Of a stretch of 6,252 bases of DNA, positions 1 through 6,252 are shown piece by piece (the stretch's first letter is position 1; the number at the start of each line of letters is the position of its first letter). This stretch comes from Acidimicrobiaceae bacterium. Lineage in GTDB: Bacteria; Actinomycetota; Acidimicrobiia; Acidimicrobiales; Bog-793. The stretch lies in NCBI GenBank assembly GCA_027459565.1, contig DAIDIA010000114.1:1-6252 (forward strand). The letters run 5' to 3'. The translations under genes were made by a program, and so were the position numbers. A model generated the notes under the pieces. That model was not told the DNA's origin. It was given only the letters and a program-made list of their open reading frames with translations, and did no database searches.

Positions 1-1143
1 AAGGATTCCCGTCCACGTCACCACAAGCGAGGTGACTCCGAGATTCAGCACCGGATCTTTGGGAATGAGACCGGCTATCCCCCAGATCGCGAAGCTGAGC
101 ATCAACAACGCGATGACCGTCGGGATGGCGATCGCGCCGTGCAGGTACGTCCCGAATATGAGCAACGGCACCATCACGATCCCGACCAGTGTCGCTGGAC
201 GATATCCCGCCTGCTGCAACGAGGAGAAGAGTTCGGCCGCAGCGACCGTCGACGCGAAGACGACGAGCAAGAGCGTCGTCCTTGGTCCAAAGTGAAAGCA
301 CAGAAGCGCGATCGCACCGAGCAGCACGCCGACGATCGTCGCGACGACCGCGCTCCGCTCCTTCTCGACGCTCTCTCTGGCCTCGTGTACACGCCGACGG
401 GAGAGTCGGCGAATGCGCGAACGGCCGATGTCGTCATCGTCTTCGTCATTGAATTGGTCGTCGCGGACTGCATTCGGTCCAACGGTCGAGATGAGTTCGG
501 TGAGATCTTCACGGTCCCCGAAGGCCTCGTCCCATTTCGCGTCCGGATCGACATCGAGCGGTCCAAAGTCAAAGTCAATCTCATCGAAGCCAAGGTCGTA
601 GTCGCGACGCGTCGTCTCGGACCTCCCTGCAATCACCGGCGCCTCCGCGTCGGACTCCTCGTCTCCAAGGAATGAGAGATCCGGATCGTCATCCCAATCG
701 GAACCCTCCTCGCGCCAACTCGGGCCACGCCTCGAGGTTTCGACGAGATCACCGGATCCATCCTCGACGAAGTCGTCATCGAGCAGGATGCGCGGGACCA
801 GTCCTGTCGGTGGATCCGCCCAGTCCGGAAGCACGAACGCGCCGGTCTTTGGCTCCTCGGCACTGGAGTCCTGTTCGACGCTCCGCGTGTAGTCCGCCAT
901 GCGTTCGGCAAGACTTCGACCGACGATCCTCTTCGCGCCGTATTCATCGGTCTCGATCGGCTCTGCGACGCGCTCGATGGGAACGGTGGGAGCTGCGTGG
1001 GGGGTCATCTCTGTAAGAGCGCCCTCTCGCGAAGGCTCTGCCGTTCCGCCCGCTATCGATCCAGCGGTCGGGAGGTTGATGCGGAGCGTCGGAGCGGTAT
1101 GGCCCGACACCTCTCCCTTTTTCTGCGGCTCTTCATCATGCAT
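1..1143 (-). CDS. cdsA: Phosphatidate cytidylyltransferase (CdsA), partial, with long acidic N-terminal extension
   Basis: CdsA is the membrane enzyme that makes CDP-diacylglycerol from phosphatidic acid and CTP, the branch point of phospholipid synthesis. The reading frame is open from the ATG at 1143 to the left edge, giving 381 residues without a stop; the C-terminal catalytic part and CDS signature lie outside the window, so the name rests on the membrane pattern and on position after frr. Residues 1-260 are hydrophilic and strongly acidic (for example FNDEDDDD at 231-238), then a basic patch RSRIRRLSRRR (241-251) precedes membrane segments at about 264-285, 289-308, 317-336, 338-360 and 367-381. 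The start is supported by AGAGGAG five bases upstream (1149-1155); later in-frame Met46 and Met82 lack such support. Typical bacterial CdsA proteins begin near the first membrane segment, so the extension is unusual. It follows frr by 62 bases and is probably the last or a late gene of the rpsB operon. Confidence 0.8.
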   Translation of the reverse strand, partial: MHDEEPQKKGEVSGHTAPTLRINLPTAGSIAGGTAEPSREGALTEMTPHAAPTVPIERVAEPIETDEYGAKRIVGRSLAERMADYTRSVEQDSSAEEPKTGAFVLPDWADPPTGLVPRILLDDDFVEDGSGDLVETSRRGPSWREEGSDWDDDPDLSFLGDEESDAEAPVIAGRSETTRRDYDLGFDEIDFDFGPLDVDPDAKWDEAFGDREDLTELISTVGPNAVRDDQFNDEDDDDIGRSRIRRLSRRRVHEARESVEKERSAVVATIVGVLLGAIALLCFHFGPRTTLLLVVFASTVAAAELFSSLQQAGYRPATLVGIVMVPLLIFGTYLHGAIAIPTVIALLMLSFAIWGIAGLIPKDPVLNLGVTSLVVTWTGIL

Positions 1144-1205
1144 AACGTCTCCTCTACCCGGCGCCACCACGTCAAACGACAACCTGGCGAAGTCGTCGGA
1201 TGTAC

Positions 1206-1778
1206 TCAGACCTCGAGCAGTTCCTGTTCCTTGTGTAAAAGCAGGCGGTCGACCTCGCTCACGAATTCAGCGGTGACACCGTCAAGCTCCTTCTCGGCAC
1301 GTTCAAGATCATCAGAGGAGAGATCTCCCTCCTTTTCGAGCGCCTCAAGATCGTGACGCGTCGCCCTTCTCACGTTGCGTATTGCGATTCGGCCCTCCTC
1401 GGCACGGTGACGAACGGCCTTCACGAGCTCCTTGCGGCGCTCTTCGGTCAACTGTGGAAAGACGATGCGCAGCACCTGACCGTCATTTGACGGATTGACA
1501 CCGAGGTCGGAGGCCTGGATCGCCTTCTCGATCGCCGTGATCGCCCCCTTGTCATAAGGATTGATCACCAAGATACGCGCCTCGGGGACGCTGAACCCCG
1601 CAAGCTGCTGGAGCGGGACCTCCGAACCGTAGTAATCGACACGGATCTTCTCGACAAGCACAGGGGTCGCGCGGCCGGTACGCACCGAGGAGAACTCCCC
1701 CTTGGTGTGTTCAATGACCTTCGCCATCTTGTCACGTGTGTCGTCGAGGGCGACCTGGACGAATGAATCGTCGCTCAT
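1206..1778 (-). CDS. frr: Ribosome recycling factor (RRF)
   Basis: RRF works in the cytoplasm with EF-G to split post-termination ribosomes into subunits so that they can start again. The product is 190 residues, close to the usual 185. The hallmark RTGRA is at residues 33-37, followed by the beta-rich domain II (about 32-105, including YYGSEVPLQQLA and INPYDK) and then the long helices of domain I with the basic RNVRRATRHDLE stretch at 134-145, where the conserved arginines contact 23S rRNA. The ATG overlaps the pyrH stop in an ATGA arrangement. An AGGA sits about 11 bases upstream inside pyrH, somewhat distant, so coupling to pyrH translation is likely. Its place between pyrH and cdsA is the classical bacterial order. 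Nothing appears broken or missing. Confidence 0.97.
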   Translation of the reverse strand: MSDDSFVQVALDDTRDKMAKVIEHTKGEFSSVRTGRATPVLVEKIRVDYYGSEVPLQQLAGFSVPEARILVINPYDKGAITAIEKAIQASDLGVNPSNDGQVLRIVFPQLTEERRKELVKAVRHRAEEGRIAIRNVRRATRHDLEALEKEGDLSSDDLERAEKELDGVTAEFVSEVDRLLLHKEQELLEV

Positions 1779-2551
1779 CGGATCAAAGTTCCTATCTGCT
1801 CACCGAGCAATGCGTCACGGATGTTGCCAGTGGTCATCACATCAAAGACGAGAATCGGCAGATTGTTGTCCTTGCAAAAGGTGATCGCGGTGAGATCCAT
1901 GACACGGAGATCGCCGGATATGACCTCCATGAAGGAGATCTCGTCATAGCGCGTTGCCATGGCGTCGAGGCGGGGGTCGGCACTGTACACGCCGTCGACT
2001 CCTGAATGCGTGCCCTTCATGACGACCTCTGCCTCGATCTCCGCGGCGCGCAGCGCGGCGGGCGTGTCGGTCGTGAAGAATGGTCGACCCATCCCCGAGG
2101 CGAAGACGACTACCCGACCCTTTTCCAGATGTCTCACCGCACGTCTTCGGATATAGGGCTCACACACCTCGGACATCGCAATCGCCGACATCACCCGCGT
2201 CGGCTGACCGAGGCGCTCGAGAGCGTCCTGGAGTGCGAGCGCGTTGATCACCGTTCCGAGCATGCCCATCGTGTCCGATGTCGCGCGATCCATACCCACG
2301 CCCGCGCCGGTCTGACCGCGCCAGATGTTTCCCCCGCCGATCATCACCGATACCTCGACACCGAGCTCGCTTGAAGCCTCGGCGATCTCCCTTGCAATCC
2401 GCTCGACGGTGTGCGCGTCGATGGTGTCATCCGAGGAGTCCGATGCGAACGCCTCTCCGGAGAGCTTCAAGACGACACGACCCCAGCGCGGCGTCACGCC
2501 CGTCGTCCCGGGGCGACCCGAACCTCTGGTCGCCTGACTGGCCTCGGTCAC
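1775..2551 (-). CDS. pyrH: Uridylate kinase (UMP kinase, hexameric PyrH type)
   Basis: PyrH phosphorylates UMP to UDP with ATP, the step leading to UTP and CTP; it is a cytoplasmic amino-acid-kinase-fold enzyme, usually controlled by GTP and UTP. Visible motifs are the KLSGEA nucleotide-binding loop (29-34), GGGNIWRG (72-79), MDRATSDTMGM (87-97) and FFTTDTPAALRAAEIEA after residue 145, all typical of bacterial UMP kinase. I chose the GTG at 2551, which overlaps the tsf stop codon as GTGA and gives 258 residues. The GTG 18 codons further in (VTPRWGRVV) would give 240, also a normal family length, so the exact start is open. An upstream in-frame ATG at 2668 lies deep inside tsf and is unlikely. 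No convincing ribosome binding site precedes either GTG, which suggests reinitiation after tsf. The gene ends in a 4-base overlap with frr. Confidence 0.95.
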   Translation of the reverse strand: MTEASQATRGSGRPGTTGVTPRWGRVVLKLSGEAFASDSSDDTIDAHTVERIAREIAEASSELGVEVSVMIGGGNIWRGQTGAGVGMDRATSDTMGMLGTVINALALQDALERLGQPTRVMSAIAMSEVCEPYIRRRAVRHLEKGRVVVFASGMGRPFFTTDTPAALRAAEIEAEVVMKGTHSGVDGVYSADPRLDAMATRYDEISFMEVISGDLRVMDLTAITFCKDNNLPILVFDVMTTGNIRDALLGEQIGTLIR

Positions 2552-3342
2552 GCCCCGACGACAACCTGGGCGAAACGGCGGATCCTTGCGGCACCAAGGA
2601 GCTGGCCGATTGTCTTCTTCTCGTCGCGTGCATAGGGCTGCTCGAGGAGGACGCGCTCTTTGAACCATCCGTTGAGGCGACCCTCGACGATCTTCTCAAG
2701 CTGCGCCTCGGGCTTGCCCTCCTTCTTGGCGATCGCGGCGATCGTCTCCTTCTCCTGCTCGACCGCGGACTCGGGAACCTGGTCCCGGTCGAGGTAGTCG
2801 GGACGGGCAAACGCGATGTGCACGGCAATGTCGTGTGCGAGCTCGGGAGTCCCTCCGTCAAGCTCGACGAGAACGCCATTGACGCCGCGCCCGTTCTGGA
2901 CGTGCAGATAGCTCTCGAGCACCGCTCCATCGGCGGCGACGAACTGCTCGTGTCGACCAACCGCGATGTTCTCCTTCAGCGTCAACTTGATCTGGTCGAT
3001 CTCGCCGGCATGTGCCGCGATCCCGGCCTCGCCCTGTTTGGCACACGACTCCGCGAGCGCGTCGACGAGGGTGACGAAATCTGCGGACTTCGCGACGAAG
3101 TCCGTCTCACATTCGAGCGCGACAACGGCGCCCCGGTTTCCTTCGACGACGACGGCGACGGCTCCCTCGGAGCGGTCACGTCCCGCGCGCTTGCTTGCCC
3201 CCGAGAGACCCTGTTCGCGAAGCCAGCGCGTCGCCCTCTCCATGTCGGCGTCGTTCTCTTGCAGCGCCTTCCTGCAGTCGAGAATCCCAGCGCCCGTCGC
3301 CTGACGCAGCGCTGCGACATCCTTTGCGGTTACCTCTGCCAT
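2548..3342 (-). CDS. tsf: Elongation factor Ts
   Basis: EF-Ts is the guanine nucleotide exchange factor that frees GDP from EF-Tu during translation elongation. The product has 264 residues, a full-length form slightly shorter than the 283 of E. coli. The N-terminal UBA-like domain is at about 2-55, with LRQATGAGILDCRKAL at 12-27. The core carries CETDFVAK (78-85), whose Asp81-Phe82 pair corresponds to the residues that disturb the Mg site of EF-Tu. The C-terminal part holds KIVEGRLNGWFKE and LLEQPYARD, the usual C-terminal signature. The start MAEVTAKDV is chosen because the family starts there and because GGAGG (3352-3356) lies 9 bases upstream, inside the last codons of rpsB. An in-frame ATG at 3405 would sit within rpsB and is rejected. 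Only 4 bases separate it from rpsB, and its stop overlaps the pyrH start. Confidence 0.97.
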   Translation of the reverse strand: MAEVTAKDVAALRQATGAGILDCRKALQENDADMERATRWLREQGLSGASKRAGRDRSEGAVAVVVEGNRGAVVALECETDFVAKSADFVTLVDALAESCAKQGEAGIAAHAGEIDQIKLTLKENIAVGRHEQFVAADGAVLESYLHVQNGRGVNGVLVELDGGTPELAHDIAVHIAFARPDYLDRDQVPESAVEQEKETIAAIAKKEGKPEAQLEKIVEGRLNGWFKERVLLEQPYARDEKKTIGQLLGAARIRRFAQVVVGA

Positions 3343-3346
3343 GAAA

Positions 3347-4252
<906 letters not shown>

Positions 4253-4280
4253 GGTTCTTCCTTCCCAGCGGTTGGTCAGA

Positions 4281-4322
4281 TCCAGATGTCGCGCCTCGCG
4301 GCGACCGTGGGTTCATCTGGAC
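4281..4322 (-). promoter_or_regulatory. Structured rpsB leader: two-part hairpin with GCGA tetraloop
   Basis: On the transcribed strand, TCCAGATG (4321-4314) and CATCTGGA (4288-4281) are a perfect 8-base inverted repeat, extendable by one G-U pair. Inside it, CGCC (4303-4300) and GGCG (4295-4292) enclose GCGA, a GNRA tetraloop. The structure ends 28 bases before the rpsB ATG and has no following U-tract, so it is not a terminator. Bacterial rpsB leaders are known to bind S2 for autogenous control in some groups. That this hairpin is such an operator is inference; it could instead be a processing or stability element. Confidence 0.5.
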
Positions 4323-4334
4323 GAGCGGCAGTAT

Positions 4335-4349
4335 GTCCCGATTTGGGAC
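4335..4349 (-). promoter_or_regulatory. Short palindromic hairpin near predicted 5' end of rpsB mRNA
   Basis: GTCCC (4349-4345) and GGGAC (4339-4335) are inverted around a 5-base spacer AAATC. The repeat begins about 7 bases downstream of the candidate -10 box, so it would form at the extreme 5' end of the transcript if that promoter is right. It could protect the 5' end, or as DNA it could be a small operator over the start site. With only 5 base pairs, chance occurrence is possible. Confidence 0.3.
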
Positions 4350-4355
4350 TGCCCC

Positions 4356-4384
4356 ATCCTAGCTGGCCCATACCGGCCGATCAT
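4356..4384 (-). promoter_or_regulatory. Candidate promoter of the rpsB operon
   Basis: TAGGAT at 4361-4356 on the minus strand fits the TANNNT -10 box common in actinobacterial housekeeping promoters and lies about 104 bases before the rpsB ATG. At the usual 17-base spacing the -35 position (4384-4379) reads ATGATC, a poor match to TTGACA. Transcription would start near 4349. The gap after xerC is the natural place for an operon promoter, and I see no clear terminator after xerC, so some read-through from xerC is also possible. Confidence 0.35.
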
Positions 4385-4402
4385 CCGCGAGGAAAACCCC
4401 CG

Positions 4403-5320
4403 CTACGCCCTCGGGTGTGCCTCCCGGTAGACGCCGACAAGTCGCTCCTTGGAGACGTGGGTGTAGACCTGCGTCGTCTTGAGGCTCGAGTGTCCGAGCA
4501 GCTCCTGGACAATCCGCAGGTCAGCCCCACCATCGAGCAGATGGGTCGCATAGCTGTGCCGGAGGGCGTGCGGGTGCGTCGGGGAGGGCGAACGCCGATC
4601 GAGGATGCGCCGCACATCGCGGGGGCTGAGCCGGTTCCCCCGGAGATTGAGAAACATCGCGCTCCCAGGAGACCCCTTGGCGAGGAACCGCTCTCTCGCG
4701 GTGCGGAGGTACTCGCGCACGGCCTCCCTTGCGGGCTCGCTGATCGGCACCCTGCGCTCTTTGGAGCCCTTGCCAAGTACGAGCACCATCGAGGCGTCGA
4801 TTTCGACCGCCCCGACGTCAAGGCCGCAGAGTTCGGCCACCCGCAGTCCGGATCCGTAGAGCAGCTCGAGCACGGCATCGTCGCGGAGCCGCACCGCAAC
4901 GTCCCGACCCTTCGATCGCGACACCTCCCGGGGTGGACCCTGTGGTTCGATCGGTGCGAGTTCGGGGTCGAGAAGCCTCTCGAGCTCTTGGGCATTGAGG
5001 ATCTTCGGCAGGCGTGACTCCCCCTGTGGCGCGAGCAGTCGCCGCGAGGGATCGCTGGCAACCAGGCCGCGGCGCAGTGCGAACGCGAAATAACGGCGCA
5101 GCGAGGCCGCCTTCCGAGCGATCGACCGGCGTTCGTACGATCGCGAGGCAAGGTATGCGAGGTAGCGGCGCAACAACATCCGGTCGACTCCCTCGGGCCC
5201 AGTGACGCCGGATCGTTCGGCCCAAACGGTAAAGGCGAGCACATCGGTGCCGTACGCGCGCCGCGTCGCGGGCGCGACCGAATGCAATGACTTCGCAAAC
5301 CCCTCAAGATCCCAGCTCAC
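4403..5320 (-). CDS. xerC: Tyrosine recombinase XerC/XerD family, probably XerC
   Basis: Xer recombinases resolve chromosome dimers at dif sites during cell division, normally as a XerC/XerD pair. The 305-residue product has the N-terminal SAM-like core-binding domain (about 5-100, with TRRAYGTDVLAF at 19-30) and a complete catalytic domain: Arg160 in GSGLRVAEL, Lys184 in LGKGSKERRVP, His251 and Arg254 in HALRHSYATHLLDGG, His277 in LGHSS and the nucleophile Tyr286 in TQVYTHVS. Spacing between these residues equals that of E. coli XerD. The GTG at 5320 gives normal family length; the frame stays open to 5737, but only by crossing the opposite-strand regulator. The linker at about 118-144 is some 17 residues longer than in E. 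coli XerD. The XerC rather than XerD assignment rests on its place just upstream of rpsB, as in Mycobacterium. An integrase of a mobile element is unlikely, as no attachment repeats or phage genes are near. Confidence 0.88.
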   Translation of the reverse strand: MSWDLEGFAKSLHSVAPATRRAYGTDVLAFTVWAERSGVTGPEGVDRMLLRRYLAYLASRSYERRSIARKAASLRRYFAFALRRGLVASDPSRRLLAPQGESRLPKILNAQELERLLDPELAPIEPQGPPREVSRSKGRDVAVRLRDDAVLELLYGSGLRVAELCGLDVGAVEIDASMVLVLGKGSKERRVPISEPAREAVREYLRTARERFLAKGSPGSAMFLNLRGNRLSPRDVRRILDRRSPSPTHPHALRHSYATHLLDGGADLRIVQELLGHSSLKTTQVYTHVSKERLVGVYREAHPRA

Positions 5321-5333
5321 ACGGTCGAGCGTA
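5320..5333 (-). promoter_or_regulatory. Possible leaderless start for xerC (-10 box TACGCT)
   Basis: TACGCT at 5333-5328 matches TANNNT, and the GTG start follows after exactly 7 bases (5327-5321), so transcription could begin at the start codon itself. There is no Shine-Dalgarno sequence before this GTG, which fits a leaderless message, a frequent arrangement in actinobacteria. No convincing -35 box is visible 17-18 bases upstream, so this remains tentative. Confidence 0.3.
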
Positions 5334-5471
5334 GCGTTGGCACCCAGAGATATCGCGGCGCGAAGCGTCTCGGACTCGCGACATGCCCATTCGGGATACG
5401 CCGGTAGGCGAGGGTCTGCGACACGAGAAATAAAACAGACACGACGGGCGAAATTCGGCGATGATAAGGAG
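5321..5471. other. Divergent intergenic region between xerC and the response regulator
   Basis: These 151 bases separate two genes read outward. An AT-richer patch (GAAATAAAAC, 5427-5436) stands out in otherwise GC-rich sequence and is a plausible site for promoter elements, but I see no pair of -35 and -10 boxes with correct spacing on either strand. A 4-base-pair inverted repeat CGCC-GGTA-GGCG lies near 5400-5411; it is too short to call. No gene, RNA or terminator is supported here. Confidence 0.5.
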
Positions 5472-5474
5472 ATG
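5466..5474 (+). promoter_or_regulatory. Start region of the response regulator: AAGGAG directly abutting ATG
   Basis: AAGGAG (5466-5471) is an excellent anti-16S match but touches the ATG at 5472 with no spacer, where 5-9 bases are usual. The alternative TTG at 5484 would have a 12-base spacer and would remove four residues before the first beta strand, which looks too short. GATGAT (5460-5465) lies 6 bases before the ATG and could be a -10 box for a leaderless message. The ATG at 5472 remains the best protein start. Confidence 0.4.
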
Positions 5475-6164
5475 TCCTCCAAGATCTTGATCATCGAAGA
5501 CGACGAGCGCATTCGCACCTCCATGACGCTCTCCCTAGAAGACGAGGGATACGAGGTCCTCGGCGCTCCGAGCGCAGAGGTGGCGCTCGACATCTTTGGC
5601 CAGGCGCTCTCGCACCAGCCGTTCGACCTCGTCATCATCGACCTGATGCTGCCGGGCATGGACGGCTTCGCATGCTGTCGCGAGATCCGCCGGCAGAGCG
5701 CGCTTCCGATCGTGATGGTCACGGCGCGAACCGACACCCATGACGTGGTCGCGGGCCTCGAAGCCGGTGCGGACGACTACGTGACCAAGCCCTTTGAGCC
5801 AAAGGAGCTCGCCGCGCGCATCCGCGCCCTCTTGCGCCGAGCGCACGCGACAAACTCGAATTCGTCGATCCTGACCTTTGGTGAGCTCGAGATCCAGCTG
5901 GAGGCGGGAACGGTCCGCCTCGCCGAACAGGAGGTTCACCTGACGCGCACCGAGTTCCTCCTGCTCTGCGAACTGGCCTCGAATCAGAACAAGGTCCTCT
6001 CCCGGGAGCAGCTGCTCGAGCGCATCTGGAGTTACGACTACTTCGGCGATGGCCGGCTCGTCGACGTTCACATCCGGAGGCTGCGCACCAAGGTCGAGCT
6101 CGATCCGGCAAATCCTCGTCACATCATCACCGTCCGAGGGCTCGGCTACAAGCTCGCTCCGTAG
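5472..6164 (+). CDS. OmpR/PhoB-family two-component response regulator, MtrA-like
   Basis: This 230-residue protein is a cytoplasmic DNA-binding response regulator. The receiver domain (about 3-122) has the acidic pocket Glu9-Asp10-Asp11, phosphoacceptor Asp57 in VIIDLMLPGMDGF, switch Thr84 in VMVTAR and Lys106 in DYVTKPF. The C-terminal winged helix (about 133-230) shows LTRTEFLLLCELA, SREQLLERIW, VDVHIRRLRTKVE and TVRGLGYKLAP, the standard OmpR-type pattern. Segments such as RTDTHDVVAGLEAGADDY and KPFEPKELAARIRA closely resemble actinobacterial MtrA (which controls cell wall and division genes) as I remember it, but orthology cannot be decided from sequence reading alone, so no symbol is given. 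The in-frame opening back to 5202 crosses xerC and is not coding. A histidine kinase gene begins directly after the stop, so the pair is probably co-transcribed. The signal sensed is unknown. Confidence 0.93.
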   Translation: MSSKILIIEDDERIRTSMTLSLEDEGYEVLGAPSAEVALDIFGQALSHQPFDLVIIDLMLPGMDGFACCREIRRQSALPIVMVTARTDTHDVVAGLEAGADDYVTKPFEPKELAARIRALLRRAHATNSNSSILTFGELEIQLEAGTVRLAEQEVHLTRTEFLLLCELASNQNKVLSREQLLERIWSYDYFGDGRLVDVHIRRLRTKVELDPANPRHIITVRGLGYKLAP

Positions 6165-6252
6165 ATGGCTCCAGAACCCGAGCAGCGCGGGCGACTTTCA
6201 CGACTTCGCCGACTGCAGCTGCACAGTCGGCTCAGCTCACGCATCACCTTCC
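6165..6252 (+). CDS. Probable sensor histidine kinase, N-terminal fragment
   Basis: An ATG follows the response regulator stop with no gap (TAGATG) and opens a frame that runs off the right edge after 29 complete codons. The visible start, MAPEPEQRGR followed by LSRLRRLQLHSRLSSRITF in two overlapping basic blocks, resembles the short positively charged cytoplasmic segment that precedes the first membrane helix in OmpR-partner kinases. No membrane segment, HAMP or kinase domain is inside the window, so the identification depends on position. No clear ribosome binding site is seen; coupling to the regulator is likely. Confidence 0.6.
   Translation, partial: MAPEPEQRGRLSRLRRLQLHSRLSSRITF

Noticed and set aside
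139..1016. Several plus-strand and minus-strand open frames in the cdsA region
   Set aside because: The true frame is the minus-strand one open from 1143 to the edge, which gives acidic and then membrane sequence; the others are Arg/Ser-rich shadows.
1175..1197. Inverted repeat GACGAC/GTCGTT with an 11-base loop just after frr, considered as a terminator
   Set aside because: The stem is 6 pairs including a G-U, and it is followed by TTGACG rather than a T-run; cdsA with its own ribosome binding site follows closely.
1177..2574. Near-identical short sequences CGACAACCTGGCGAA (1177-1191) and CGACAACCTGGGCGAA (2559-2574)
   Set aside because: An 11-base exact match is expected by chance in a window of this size, and the second copy is coding sequence at the end of tsf; no third copy was noticed.
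4362..4378. GGCC-rich inverted repeat upstream of the rpsB -10 box as an xerC terminator
   Set aside because: Only 4 base pairs and no T-run; GGCC is self-complementary and frequent in GC-rich DNA.
4403..5320. Tyrosine recombinase as sign of an integrated mobile element
   Set aside because: It has normal Xer length and motifs, sits in the conserved actinobacterial place before rpsB, and no attachment-site repeats, tRNA or phage genes are present.
5535..6122. A 195-codon minus-strand frame opposite the response regulator
   Set aside because: The plus strand encodes a complete response regulator with all key residues, so this is antisense shadow.

Overview
The window is a compact, GC-rich bacterial core-genome segment. 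The gene order on the minus strand, xerC–rpsB–tsf–pyrH–frr–cdsA, resembles the order known from Actinobacteria such as Mycobacterium. Together with an MtrA-like response regulator and a GTG start on pyrH and probably xerC, it points to an actinobacterium. I lean towards a deep-branching class such as Acidimicrobiia. That placement is inference from gene order and protein flavour, not a database match. No mobile element, CRISPR array, rRNA or tRNA is visible.

Minus strand, in transcription order. A XerC/D-type tyrosine recombinase (4403-5320) is followed by a 150-base gap holding a candidate promoter and a structured leader. Then comes the translation and envelope operon: ribosomal protein S2 (rpsB, 3347-4252), elongation factor Ts (tsf, 2548-3342), UMP kinase (pyrH, 1775-2551), ribosome recycling factor (frr, 1206-1778), and the N-terminal two thirds or so of phosphatidate cytidylyltransferase (cdsA, 1-1143, running off the left edge). 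Spacing is very tight: 4 bases between rpsB and tsf, 4-base stop/start overlaps at tsf/pyrH and pyrH/frr, and 62 bases between frr and cdsA. This implies one transcript with translational coupling. The first, second and fourth products serve translation; pyrH feeds pyrimidine nucleotide synthesis (UDP, and from it UTP and CTP), and cdsA uses CTP to make CDP-diacylglycerol for phospholipids.

Plus strand. Diverging from xerC across about 150 bases is an OmpR/PhoB-family response regulator (5472-6164). The start of its probable sensor kinase partner begins immediately after its stop codon (6165 to the right edge).

Most of the window is ordinary housekeeping sequence. The parts worth a second look are the roughly 260-residue acidic, probably disordered extension in front of the CdsA membrane domain, and the two inverted repeats in the rpsB leader, one capped by a GNRA tetraloop. 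Smaller oddities are the Ala/Pro-rich tail of S2, the lengthened XerC interdomain linker, and unusual start regions for xerC and the response regulator. I did not find evidence of a wholly new system.
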